A stretch of DNA of 64,000 nt, from positions 1-64,000 of the forward strand of contig NZ_FUIC01000011.1 in assembly GCF_900163695.1 (NCBI RefSeq), given 5' to 3'. The notes beneath the pieces are model-generated. The model searched no databases. It saw nothing but the letters and a program-made list of their open reading frames with translations, and was not told the origin of the DNA. Shown in pieces: positions 33,836-42,426 of the stretch (the first letter of the stretch is position 1; each line of letters opens with the position of its first letter). The stretch is from Gulosibacter sp. 10. Its GTDB lineage: Bacteria > Actinomycetota > Actinomycetes > Actinomycetales > Microbacteriaceae. Position numbers and translations under genes: made by a program.

Positions 33836-35598
33836 TGGCGATGACGACTCGAACCGAGGAGCGCCGTCCCGCGCAGAAGCCGGCGCAGCGCCGCGGCGGC
33901 CGCGGCGGCGCGACCATCCGGCGCGGGATCTTCCCAGCCGTGCTCTACGCGGTGCTCGCGATCCTCATCCTGCTCCCCATCGCGCTGGTCGTGCTCTCCG
34001 CGTTCACCGACTCTCCGCCGCGGCCGGGCAACATCAACCTGACCGGGCTGACCCTCGAGAACTTCCGCACGGTCTTCGGGCCCGGCACGGGCCAGGCGGC
34101 CGTCAACTCGCTCATCGTCGGGGTCGGCTCGTCCGTGCTCGCGCTGCTCATCGGCGGGTTCCTCGCGTTCATCACGGCGAGGACGAACGTGTACGCGAAG
34201 GGCTTCCTCTACTTCGTCGGCCTCGTGCCGATGTTCCTGCCCTCCTACGTCGGGGCGCTGGCCTGGGCGGTGCTGGGCGGGCCGAACGCGGGGCTCATCA
34301 ACATCCTCGCCCGCGATCTGGGGCTGCCCCAGCTCGTGGACATCTTCAACATCGGCGGGCTCATCTTCGTGCTCGCGCTCTACTACGCGCCGTACGCGTT
34401 CCTGCTCATCCACTCGTCGCTGAGCCTGATGAGCCCGGATCTCGAGGAGGCCGCGCGCATCCACGGCGCGACCCCGGGCCGGGTGCTCCGCAGGGTCACG
34501 CTGCCGCTCGCACTGCCGGCGATCCTCGGCGCGGGGATCCTCATCTTCGTGCTCACCGTGGAGAACTTCCCGGTGTCGCAGATCATCGGCTCGGCCGGCG
34601 GCCTGGACACGCTGCCCACGTACATCTACCGGCTCATGAACTCGGCGCCCTCGCGGGCGAACGAGGCGGCGGCCGTGGCGATCACGCTGGTGCTCATCGT
34701 GCTCGTGGTCACGGCCATCCAGCGCCGGATCGTGTCGAAGCGGAGCTTCACCACGGTCTCCGGCAAGGGGATGAAGCTCGGCGTCGTCGGGCTGGGGTGG
34801 TTCCGCGCCCCCGCGCTGATCATCGGCATCCTCTACTTCACGCTCTCGGCGGTGCTGCCGATCGCGGCGCTGCTGTTCGTGACGCTGCACGACTCGCCCT
34901 ATATCGGCAGCGTGGTGGGCGCCTTCGCCGACGGGCGGCTCTCCCTCGACATGTTCGCCGACACGCTCTCCTCGGACCTCGTGCTGCGAGCCACGATGAA
35001 CTCGGTGATCGTCGCGGTGGCCGCCGCGCTGATCGGCACGATCCTCGCGTTCGTGATCTCCTACGTCGTGAACCGCACGAAGCTGCCTGGCAAGGAGGGG
35101 CTCGGGTACGTCTCGATGCTGCCCCTCGCGGTGCCGTCGATCGTGCTGGGCCTGGGCCTGCTGTGGACCTGGCTGATCATGCCGCTTCCGGTCTACGGCA
35201 CGCTCCTCGTGCTGATCATCGCGTTCGTAGCGGCGCAGATGCCGCAGGGCTACCAGGGCGCGAGCAGCTCGATCCTGCAGGTGCACGCCGACCTCGAGGA
35301 CAGCGCGGTCATGCACGGCGCGAGCCGGTGGCGGGCGGTGTCGAAGATCACGGTGCCGCTGCTGCGGGTGCCGCTGACCTCGACCTTCCTGCTGCTGCTC
35401 ATGCTCTCGATGCGCGAGCTCACCGTGCCACTGTTCCTGTTCACGACCGATACCCGGCTCATCTCGATCGTCATCTTCGACGACTTCGAGAACGGCATCC
35501 TGCAGCGCAGCGCGGCCACGAGCCTCGTGTACTGCGTCGTGATCTTCATCCTCGCCTTCTTCTCCCAGAAGGTCGGCGCCAAGCAGAAGAACGTCTAG
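33835..35598 (+). CDS. ABC importer permease, two fused permease domains
   Basis: A 587-residue membrane protein with two BPD-type permease halves of about six helices each. Each half has its coupling motif: EEAARIHGATPGRVLRRVTL in the first and EDSAVMHGASRWRAVSKITV in the second. This FbpB/ThiP-like layout is usual for Fe3+, thiamine and phosphonate importers. A basic, Gln/Arg-rich cytosolic stretch precedes the first helix. The ATG overlaps the ATPase stop (TGATG). Confidence 0.92.
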   Translation: MAMTTRTEERRPAQKPAQRRGGRGGATIRRGIFPAVLYAVLAILILLPIALVVLSAFTDSPPRPGNINLTGLTLENFRTVFGPGTGQAAVNSLIVGVGSSVLALLIGGFLAFITARTNVYAKGFLYFVGLVPMFLPSYVGALAWAVLGGPNAGLINILARDLGLPQLVDIFNIGGLIFVLALYYAPYAFLLIHSSLSLMSPDLEEAARIHGATPGRVLRRVTLPLALPAILGAGILIFVLTVENFPVSQIIGSAGGLDTLPTYIYRLMNSAPSRANEAAAVAITLVLIVLVVTAIQRRIVSKRSFTTVSGKGMKLGVVGLGWFRAPALIIGILYFTLSAVLPIAALLFVTLHDSPYIGSVVGAFADGRLSLDMFADTLSSDLVLRATMNSVIVAVAAALIGTILAFVISYVVNRTKLPGKEGLGYVSMLPLAVPSIVLGLGLLWTWLIMPLPVYGTLLVLIIAFVAAQMPQGYQGASSSILQVHADLEDSAVMHGASRWRAVSKITVPLLRVPLTSTFLLLLMLSMRELTVPLFLFTTDTRLISIVIFDDFENGILQRSAATSLVYCVVIFILAFFSQKVGAKQKNV

Positions 35599-35636
35599 CA
35601 ACACCAACACGCATTTCATCCGATGGAGGACGAATC

Positions 35637-36746
35637 ATGAACCGGAAACGTACCACTGGCCTCGCGGCGGCCGCCGCCGCGGCACTGCTGCTGGCGGGCT
35701 GCTCGGGCGGGGGAGGCGGCGCGGCCGCCGAGAACGTCACCGAGGACGGCCAGCTCGTCATCGACGGGCAGCTCATCGCCGACGCCGAGCTGTTCGCCGC
35801 GGCGCAGGAGGAGGGCTCGCTCACCTTCTACACCGGCGGCAGCGAGGTCTCGGAGCAGCAGGCGGCCGAGGCGTTCACCGAGGCCACCGGCATCGACGTG
35901 GACATCGTTCGGCTGGCGCCGAACAAGCTCAACGAGCGGATCCTCTCCGAGCAGGCCGCGGGCCAGCTCGCCGCGGACGTCATCAGGATCTCCGGCGAGG
36001 ATCTCATCGAGGGCATCGCCGACGCGGGCGCCTTCGCCCCCACGACGCTGTCCGCGGACGTGGCGGACGGCCTGTTCGAGGAGGCGGTGTACGACGACGG
36101 GCTCTACTACTCGAGCTTCGACCGGGTCTACAGCTTCGGCTACAACAGCCAGATCGTCGAGGAGGCGGATGCGCCGCAGAACTGGGAGGACCTGCTCGAC
36201 CCCAAGTGGGACGGACAGATCGGCATCGTGCAGGTGGGCGCCGGCGGCAGCACCGCGGCCCTCACCCGCTTCCAGTTCGATCGCCTCGGCGAGGAGTGGA
36301 TGGAGGGGCTCGCGGCCAACAACCCGCGCATCTACGACTCCTCGGCCGCGCTCACCGACGGCCTCGCCCGCGGGGAGATCTCGATCGGCACGATCCCGAT
36401 CGCGACGGGCTATTCGGCGGTGCTCGACGGAGCGCCGATCTCGATCGCGACGCCCGAGGAGGGCGCGGCGGCCTACCCGTTCTACCTCGGGCAGACCCAG
36501 TCGGCGAGCAACCCCGCGGCCGCCGAGGTCTTCGTCAACTGGCTCCTCTCGGACGAGGGGCAGGCGCTCGCGGCGTCCATCGGCGACTTCCCGGTCCGGG
36601 AGGGCGCTCCGAACCCGAGCATCGGCGACATCGAGCTCCCCTCGGCGGACAGCGACTTCGTCTTCCGCTCAACCCTGGAGGAATCGCTGGATAATCTGGA
36701 ACCTGACGCTGACAAGTGGGCCGAGATCTTCGGTTATACGGGCTAG
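35637..36746 (+). CDS. ABC importer solute-binding lipoprotein (family 1, AfuA-like)
   Basis: A 369-residue lipoprotein. The signal peptide ends in the lipobox LLAGC, followed by a Gly/Ala linker and a family-1 binding fold (SLTFYTGGSEVSEQQAAEAF, AADVIRISGED, YDDGLYYSSF). Relatives bind ferric iron, phosphonates, sugar phosphates or organic acids. The paired C-terminal tyrosines that hold iron in FbpA are not evident, and the partners are galBCD-like genes, so a carboxylate ligand is more likely (inference). GGAGGA precedes the ATG. A strong hairpin follows the stop. Confidence 0.9.
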   Translation: MNRKRTTGLAAAAAAALLLAGCSGGGGGAAAENVTEDGQLVIDGQLIADAELFAAAQEEGSLTFYTGGSEVSEQQAAEAFTEATGIDVDIVRLAPNKLNERILSEQAAGQLAADVIRISGEDLIEGIADAGAFAPTTLSADVADGLFEEAVYDDGLYYSSFDRVYSFGYNSQIVEEADAPQNWEDLLDPKWDGQIGIVQVGAGGSTAALTRFQFDRLGEEWMEGLAANNPRIYDSSAALTDGLARGEISIGTIPIATGYSAVLDGAPISIATPEEGAAAYPFYLGQTQSASNPAAAEVFVNWLLSDEGQALAASIGDFPVREGAPNPSIGDIELPSADSDFVFRSTLEESLDNLEPDADKWAEIFGYTG

Positions 36747-36753
36747 CAGTCGA

Positions 36754-36784
36754 GCGTCGGGGCGGGCTGCTCCCGCCCCGACGC
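36754..36784 (+). terminator. Hairpin after the solute-binding gene
   Basis: Perfect 13-base arms (36754-36766, 36772-36784) with a 5-base loop; no T-run. Such stems after binding-protein genes often protect the upstream mRNA and reduce read-through into the next genes, here gntR and galD. Confidence 0.7.
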
Positions 36785-36812
36785 ACGACCCAACAACGAC
36801 GGCGGAGAAGAC

Positions 36813-37451
36813 ATGGACCTTGCGGCACGAATTCGCGAACAGATCCTTGCCGGTGACCTGGTGCCGAAGCAGCGCCTCATCGAGACGGACCTCTCGGAGG
36901 AGTTCGGCGCATCCAGGCCCGCCGTGCGCGAGGCGCTGAGCGAGCTCGCGGGGGAGGGCCTGGTCGAGCGCAAGGCCAACCGCGGCGCCCGGGTGCGGGT
37001 GGTCGAGTTCGAGGAGGCGATCGAGATCGCCGAGGCGCGCCGGGCGCTCGAGAGCCTGTGCGCGAAGAAGGCCGCCGCCGCGGTGTCGGACGCCGAGATC
37101 GCCGAGCTCCGCGAGATCGGCGCCGCGATGCAGGAGGCGGTCGAGACCGGCGACCGCGAGCGGTACGCGCTGAAGAACCGCGAGCTCCACCGCCGGGTCC
37201 ACGAGATCTCGGGGCAGAACACCGCCCGGGCGCTCATCATGCGGCTTCGCGGGCAGAACGTCCGCCAGCAGTACCGGCTGGCGCAGAAGCCCGGCCGCGC
37301 AAACGTATCCGTCCACGAGCACCTCGCGATCATCGAGGCGATCTGCAGGCGAGACCCGGAGGCCGCGGAGGCGGCGATGGCCGCCCACCTGGACAGCGTG
37401 ATCCGGGCCATGCACGAGGTGCACGACCAGGAGACCGCCGCCCGCAAGTAG
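36813..37451 (+). CDS. GntR-family regulator, FCD subgroup
   Basis: A 212-residue regulator. The winged helix at residues 3-65 includes EEFGASRPAVREALSELAGE and GLVERKANRGARV. The FCD ligand domain (about 75-200) keeps three candidate metal His residues, in ELHRRVHEI, SVHEHLAII and MAAHLDSVI, typical of FCD proteins that sense organic acids. Probably controls the cluster from the TNGTNNNACNA-type site near 30460. Placed between the importer and galD. Confidence 0.9.
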   Translation: MDLAARIREQILAGDLVPKQRLIETDLSEEFGASRPAVREALSELAGEGLVERKANRGARVRVVEFEEAIEIAEARRALESLCAKKAAAAVSDAEIAELREIGAAMQEAVETGDRERYALKNRELHRRVHEISGQNTARALIMRLRGQNVRQQYRLAQKPGRANVSVHEHLAIIEAICRRDPEAAEAAMAAHLDSVIRAMHEVHDQETAARK

Positions 37452-37486
37452 ATCCTCGGGCGCGGCGCTCCGAACGAAAGAGACCG

Positions 37487-38536
37487 ATGACTTCAGGAAT
37501 CCGATGCTTCGTCATGCGCGGGGGGACGTCGAAGGGCGCCTACTTCCTCGCCGAGGAACTCCCCGACGACCCGCGCGAGCGCGACGACCTGCTGCTGCGC
37601 ATCATGGGCTCGCCCGATCCCCGGCAGATCGACGGGATCGGCGGCGCGCATCCGCTGACGAGCAAGGTGGCGGTCGTGCGCCGGCGCGAGGACGGGGTGG
37701 GATACCTCTTCCTCCAGGTCGCGGTGGACTCCGCGAGCGTCAGCGCGAAGCAGAACTGCGGGAACCTGCTCGCCGGCGTGGGGCCGTTCGCGATCGAGCG
37801 CGGGCTCGTCGAGCCGGAGGACGGCACGACGCGGGTGCCGATCGCGCTGGAGAACACCGGGGGGCGGGCCGTCGCGAGGGTCGCCACGCCGGGCGGGCGC
37901 GTCGAATACGACGGCGAGACGCGCATCGACGGCGTCCCCGGCACCGCGGCCGCCGTGGTCCTCGACTTCCTCGACACCGCGGGGTCGAGCTGCGGCGCGC
38001 TGCTGCCCACCGGCAACGAGCGCGATCTCGTGGACGGCCTCTGGGTCACCTGCGTCGACAACGGCATGCCCACGGTCCTGCTCCGCGCGGCGGACCTCGG
38101 CCTCGCGGGCGACGAGTCCGTCGAGGAACTGGAGGCGGACGAGCGGCTCCGCGCCAGGCTGGAGCGGGTGCGCTCGGCGGCCGGCCGGCTGATGGGCCTG
38201 GGCGAGGTGCGGGAGACCACGGTTCCGAAGATGACGATCCTCTCGCCGGCCCGGTCGGGCGGGACGGTCACGACCCGGACGTTCATCCCGCACCGATGCC
38301 ACTCGTCCATCGGCGTGCTGGGGGCGGCGAGCGTGGCGGCCGGCGTGCGGCTGCCGCGGGGGATCGCCCGCGATCTCGTGGGCGAGATCGGCACGCGCAT
38401 GTCGATCGAGCATCCCACCGGCGCGTTCGAGGTCGAGCTCGAGGTCGACGAGGACGGCGCTATCCGCCGGACGGGCGCCGTGCGGACCGCGCGGCCCATC
38501 ATGGACGGCGTGGTGTTCCCGCGCCCCCGGCGCTGA
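37487..38536 (+). CDS. galD: 4-oxalomesaconate tautomerase-like protein (PrpF family, GalD-like)
   Basis: A 349-residue PrpF-family isomerase (diaminopimelate-epimerase fold). The hallmark opening RCFVMRGGTSKGAYFLAEEL is present, as are the SAKQNCGNLL Cys-containing motif (replacing the usual N-C-G-N) and PTGAFEVELE near the end. The family includes GalD, which moves a double bond in 4-oxalomesaconate, and aconitate isomerases. Together with galB and galC in this cluster, the GalD role is the best guess. Start is the ATG at 37487; the ribosome site is weak (GAAAGAG). Confidence 0.75.
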   Translation: MTSGIRCFVMRGGTSKGAYFLAEELPDDPRERDDLLLRIMGSPDPRQIDGIGGAHPLTSKVAVVRRREDGVGYLFLQVAVDSASVSAKQNCGNLLAGVGPFAIERGLVEPEDGTTRVPIALENTGGRAVARVATPGGRVEYDGETRIDGVPGTAAAVVLDFLDTAGSSCGALLPTGNERDLVDGLWVTCVDNGMPTVLLRAADLGLAGDESVEELEADERLRARLERVRSAAGRLMGLGEVRETTVPKMTILSPARSGGTVTTRTFIPHRCHSSIGVLGAASVAAGVRLPRGIARDLVGEIGTRMSIEHPTGAFEVELEVDEDGAIRRTGAVRTARPIMDGVVFPRPRR

Positions 38537-38543
38537 GGCGCTG

Positions 38544-39728
38544 GTGCGCCCGGGCGATCGGACGGTGCGACTCGTCCTGCTGCTCGTCCACGCCGTGACG
38601 GTGCAGATCATCAGCTATGCGATGCGCCCCGCGATCTCCTACGGCCTGCTCGAGATCGGCGGGGGCGGCGGATGGATCGGCGTGGCCACGGCGGCCTTCG
38701 CGGTGCCCCCGCTCATCCTCGCCGTCCCCGCCGGGCGGCTCGCGGACCGGCTCGGCGAGCGCGTGCCGCTCGTGATGGGCGGGCTCTCGTTCCTCGCCGC
38801 CTGCCTGCTCGCGCTCTTCGCGGGCGGCGCGATCTGGGGCCTGGTGCTGGCCACCGCCCTGCTCGGACTCGGCGTGCTGTTCTCGGTGGTGGGCGAGCAG
38901 ACCTGGGTGATGCGGGATGCGGGGAGGGGCCGGCTCGACAACGTCTTCGGCCTCTACACCTTCGCCACCTCCTCGGGTCAGATGCTTGGCCCGCTGCTGC
39001 TCATGCAACCGGGGCGGCAGGATTCGCCCGAGCTGGCGCCGGTGATGATCGCCTGCCTCTGCGTCGCGGCGGCGTGCTTCGGGCTGTCCTTCGCGGTCAG
39101 GCCGACGCTCGAGCGCGGCGGCTCGCCCGCGCCGGCGGAGCGGATGCTGCCGGAGGCGTGGCGGCTGCTGCGGAGGCGGGGCGTGCCGCAGGCGCTCATC
39201 GCGAGCAGCCTCACGCTCACGTCTCTGGACATCCTGCTGGTCTATCTGCCCCTGCTGGCGCAGGAGCGGATGCTGGCGCCGGCCGTGCTCGCGGTGCTCC
39301 TCACCGTGAGGGGGCTGGCCACGATGGGGTCTCGGCTGCTGCTCGGCCTGCTCACCTCGAGACTCGGGCGCCGCCGGGTGCTCATCTGGGCGACTGCGGG
39401 AGCCGCGCTGGCGATGATCGCGTGCGCCGCGCCCGTGCCGGTCTGGGCGCTGCTGCTCGCGTGCGCGGTCTACGGCTTCGCGGCGGGGGCCGTGCAGCCG
39501 CTCACGATGTCGTGGATGACGCTCGTGACGCCGCGCGAGATCCGCGGGGTCGGCGCGTCGATGCGCCTGGTGGGCAACCGCGCGGGCCAGACCGCCATCC
39601 CCCTCGCGGTGGCCGGCCTCTCGGTGGTGTCCGGCGCGGCGGCGGTGTTCATCGCGACCGGGGCGAGCCTCTTCATCGCCGCGGGCCTGTCGCGAGCGGC
39701 CCCCGAGGACGATGCCGAGGACGGGTAG
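38544..39728 (+). CDS. MFS transporter
   Basis: A 394-residue, about 12-helix major facilitator protein with motif A GRLADRLGERVPL between helices 2 and 3 and LTSRLGRRRVL in the second half. It could import or export a substrate of the cluster's pathway; nothing in the sequence names it. The GTG at 38544 begins 7 bases after the galD stop; a second GTG a few codons later is possible. Last gene of the cluster. Confidence 0.82.
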   Translation: MRPGDRTVRLVLLLVHAVTVQIISYAMRPAISYGLLEIGGGGGWIGVATAAFAVPPLILAVPAGRLADRLGERVPLVMGGLSFLAACLLALFAGGAIWGLVLATALLGLGVLFSVVGEQTWVMRDAGRGRLDNVFGLYTFATSSGQMLGPLLLMQPGRQDSPELAPVMIACLCVAAACFGLSFAVRPTLERGGSPAPAERMLPEAWRLLRRRGVPQALIASSLTLTSLDILLVYLPLLAQERMLAPAVLAVLLTVRGLATMGSRLLLGLLTSRLGRRRVLIWATAGAALAMIACAAPVPVWALLLACAVYGFAAGAVQPLTMSWMTLVTPREIRGVGASMRLVGNRAGQTAIPLAVAGLSVVSGAAAVFIATGASLFIAAGLSRAAPEDDAEDG

Positions 39729-39885
39729 CCGCTCCCGGCGCGGCGTCCGGCGCGGCTTCCGGCGCGGCGCGCGGAGTGGCGCCGGCGTCCAGAGCGGGGC
39801 TTGGCGGCTCCCGGAGTCCCGGCGAGCACTCGATGCCCCGGCGGGGCTTCGCGGAGCCGGGACTCGGTCGTGCGGCCGGATCGGG

Positions 39886-40210
39886 ACGTATGGCCCCGCC
39901 GTCGACGTATCCGTCTCGGGCCGGCTATGCGTCCCGGAGGCGTCATCTGGTGGGTTTGGTCGAGCCGGATGGGGCGCATGGCCCCGCTGTCGACGTATTC
40001 GTCTCCGGCCGGCTATGTGCCCCGAAGGCGCTGTCTGGGGGTCGTCGGATCGGATTGGGATGTGTGGCTTCGCCGTGGAGGTATTCGCTTCGGGCTGGCT
40101 ATGCGTCCCGGAGGCGTCATCTGGTGGGTGTGGTCAAGTAACCGGATGGGGGTGCATGGCCTCGCCGTCGACGTATCCGCCTCGGGCCGGCTATGCGTCC
40201 CGAAAACGCA
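39886..40210. repeat. Array 3 of ~90-bp hairpin units (best preserved)
   Basis: Four units begin near 39888, 39976, 40062 and 40155 (period 86-92). The consensus runs GTATGGCCCCGCCGTCGACG, then TATCCGTCTCGGGCCGGC, then TATGCGTCCCGGAGGCG. GCATGGCC at the left can pair with GGCTATGC at the right. The 561-base gap around it has no gene I can support. Same family as the arrays at 11.3 and 29.9 kb. Confidence 0.85.
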
Positions 40211-40289
40211 GGTCGGCGGCTCGGAGGTGCAGGCCGGCGGCGGGGCAAAGGCCTGCCCCCGGAAGACACAGACCGGTGCCCCGGCCCGC

Positions 40290-40985
40290 TCAGAACAGCC
40301 GCAGGTGGCCCGACTCGTCGCCGCGCATCTCCTCGTAGTCGAGCACGACGCAGCGGATGCCGCGATCCTCGGCGAGGGTGCGCGCCTGCGGCCGGATCTC
40401 CTGGGCGGCGAAGACGCCCTGCACGGGTGCGAGCAGCGGGTCGCGGTTCATGAGCTCCAGGTAGCGGGTGAGCTGCTCGACGCCGTCGATCTCGCCGCGG
40501 CGCTTGATCTCGACGGCCACGGCGCGACCGGATTCGTCGCGCGCGAGGATGTCGACGGGCCCGATCGCGGTCATGTACTCGCGGCGCACGAGCGTGTGGC
40601 CGTCGCCGAGGCGCTCGATCTGCGCGGCCAGCAGCTCCTGCAGATGCGATTCGACGCCGTCCTTGGTGAGCCCCGGGTCGGTGCCGAGCTCGAAGCGCTC
40701 GTCCGAGATCCACTCGTAGATGTTCACGCGCAGCCGGTCGCCGGACTTGCGGTGCACGACCTCCCAGCACTCGATGACCCCGGCGAGCTGCTGCTCCTCG
40801 CTCAGCTCCGCCATGCTGAGCACGGCGGGCGGGCTCATCCAGTTGAGCGGCTTGTAGGAGCCGCCGTCGCTGTGGATGAGCAGGGAGCCGTCGGCCTTGT
40901 GGATGAGCAGGCGCGTGGCTTCGGGCAGGTGCGAGGTGAGCCGGCCGACGTAGTCGACCGAGCAGCGGGCAATGACGAGGCGCAT
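40290..40985 (-). CDS. nucS: Mismatch-specific endonuclease NucS/EndoMS
   Basis: A 231-residue nuclease that cuts both strands at mismatches and replaces MutS/MutL in most actinobacteria. The catalytic set of the RecB-like domain is visible: Asp145 in GPVDILARD, Glu159 and Lys161 in [10 protein letters not shown]. The C-terminus ends HLRLF, a sliding-clamp-binding tail. The N-terminal DNA-binding domain opens with [22 protein letters not shown] -10 lies 7 bases before the ATG (40993-40998, minus strand), so a leaderless start is likely. Confidence 0.96.
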   Translation of the reverse strand: MRLVIARCSVDYVGRLTSHLPEATRLLIHKADGSLLIHSDGGSYKPLNWMSPPAVLSMAELSEEQQLAGVIECWEVVHRKSGDRLRVNIYEWISDERFELGTDPGLTKDGVESHLQELLAAQIERLGDGHTLVRREYMTAIGPVDILARDESGRAVAVEIKRRGEIDGVEQLTRYLELMNRDPLLAPVQGVFAAQEIRPQARTLAEDRGIRCVVLDYEEMRGDESGHLRLF

Positions 40986-41025
40986 CCGTGCAATCGTAGT
41001 CGAGCCGGCGGCCCCGGCGCAGCGC

Positions 41026-42351
41026 CTACCTCGCCGCGCCGAGCACGATCCAGCGGTCGCCGACGACGCGCAGGACGAGCGTGGCCGCGCGCGCCGCGAG
41101 GAACAGTCCGAACGCGGCCCACAGCAGGTTCACGCCCGCCTGGCCGCCCGGGTCGGCGCCGAGCAGCGCGAAGACCGCCGCGGCGAAGACCGCGAGGGTG
41201 ACGACGCCGGCGACGGCGAGGTACTTCACATCCCCGGCGCCGATGAGCACGCCGTCGAGCACGAACACCACGCCGCCGATCGGCAGGAACAGCGCCATCA
41301 CGAGCAGCGCGCCGGGCAGCAGGTCGAGCACGGCGTAGTCGGTGACGAAGAGATGGCCGAGCACGGGGGAGAGGGCCGCGGTGAGCAGCAGCAGGAGCAC
41401 GCCGAGGCCGATGCCCCACCACACGAGGATGCGTACGAGCCGCTTCACGGCGCTGCCGTCGCCGGCGCCCAGGTCGTGGCCGATGATCGCCTGCGCGGCG
41501 ATCGCCAGCGCATCCAGCGTGAACACGAGCACGTTGTAGACGGTGTACGTGACCTGCAGCGCCGCGAGCTCCGAGACGCCGAGCTGCGCGCCCGCCCACG
41601 TGAGCAGCAGCAGCGCGATGCGCAGGGTCACGGTGCGCAGGATCATGAGCGAGGAGGCGGTGAGGGCCTCGCGCGGCTTGCCGATGCCGGGGCCGATGGA
41701 CACCCCGTTGTCGCGCGCCGCCTGCATCGCCACGAGCACGTAGACCACGGCCATGAGCGTCTCGGCGATCGCGGTGCCGAGCGCCGAGCCCGCGATGCCC
41801 AGCTGCGCCCCGTAGATGAGCAGCGCGTTGAGCCCGGCGTTGACGATCGCCCCGCCCACCGCGACGACGAGCGGAGTCTTCGTGTCCTGCAGGCCGCGCA
41901 GCAGCCCGGTGCCGGCGATGACGAGGAGCATGCCGGGCAGCCCCCACAGCGAGACCGTGAGGTAGCTCATCGCCGCCTCGCGCACGAATGGATCCTCCGT
42001 GAACGCGTTCACCACCGAGGGTGCGATGGCGAGCCCCAGCAGGAGCAGCGCGATGCCGCAGCCGAGGCCGAGCCACATGCCGTCGATGCCCGCGCGAACG
42101 GCGCCGGGCAGATCGCCCGCGCCGAGGCGCCGGGCGACGAGCGGCGTGGTGGTGTAGGCGAGGAACACCATCAGCCCCACGAGGGTGGTCACCACGGTGG
42201 CGCCGATCGAGAGGCCCGCCAGCACGGACTCCCCGAGATGGCCGACCATCGCGGTGTCGGTCATGACGAACAGCGGCTGGGCCACGAGCGCGCCGAGCGC
42301 GGGGACCGCGAGGGCGAGGATGCGCTTGGAGGTCGAGGTGGGAGCCGTCAC
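41026..42351 (-). CDS. MATE-family efflux transporter (DinF-like)
   Basis: A 441-residue, 12-helix cation-coupled exporter. Helix 1 has [20 protein letters not shown] with the DTAMVGHLG motif typical of MATE proteins, and a second repeat begins near [20 protein letters not shown]. DinF-like members export drugs or metabolites. The start is GTG at 42351 ([10 protein letters not shown] at the start); only 75 bases separate it from the divergent M13 peptidase, so their promoters overlap. Confidence 0.88.
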   Translation of the reverse strand: MTAPTSTSKRILALAVPALGALVAQPLFVMTDTAMVGHLGESVLAGLSIGATVVTTLVGLMVFLAYTTTPLVARRLGAGDLPGAVRAGIDGMWLGLGCGIALLLLGLAIAPSVVNAFTEDPFVREAAMSYLTVSLWGLPGMLLVIAGTGLLRGLQDTKTPLVVAVGGAIVNAGLNALLIYGAQLGIAGSALGTAIAETLMAVVYVLVAMQAARDNGVSIGPGIGKPREALTASSLMILRTVTLRIALLLLTWAGAQLGVSELAALQVTYTVYNVLVFTLDALAIAAQAIIGHDLGAGDGSAVKRLVRILVWWGIGLGVLLLLLTAALSPVLGHLFVTDYAVLDLLPGALLVMALFLPIGGVVFVLDGVLIGAGDVKYLAVAGVVTLAVFAAAVFALLGADPGGQAGVNLLWAAFGLFLAARAATLVLRVVGDRWIVLGAAR

Positions 42352-42426
42352 CCGCCCATTGTTCCAGCAAACGCGGGCTCCCAGGAAACGGCCGGACGGC
42401 CGTTCGGGCGTGAGTACCCTGGTCAC

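Noticed and set aside
32711-36746. The ABC system as a ferric iron importer
   Set aside because: The fold is of that family, but there is no iron box upstream, no clear iron-binding tyrosine pair, and the genes are interlocked with galBCD-like enzymes.
39886-40210. Regular ~90-bp repeats as a CRISPR array
   Set aside because: The whole unit is repeated, with no alternation of short identical repeats and unique spacers, and no cas genes are nearby.
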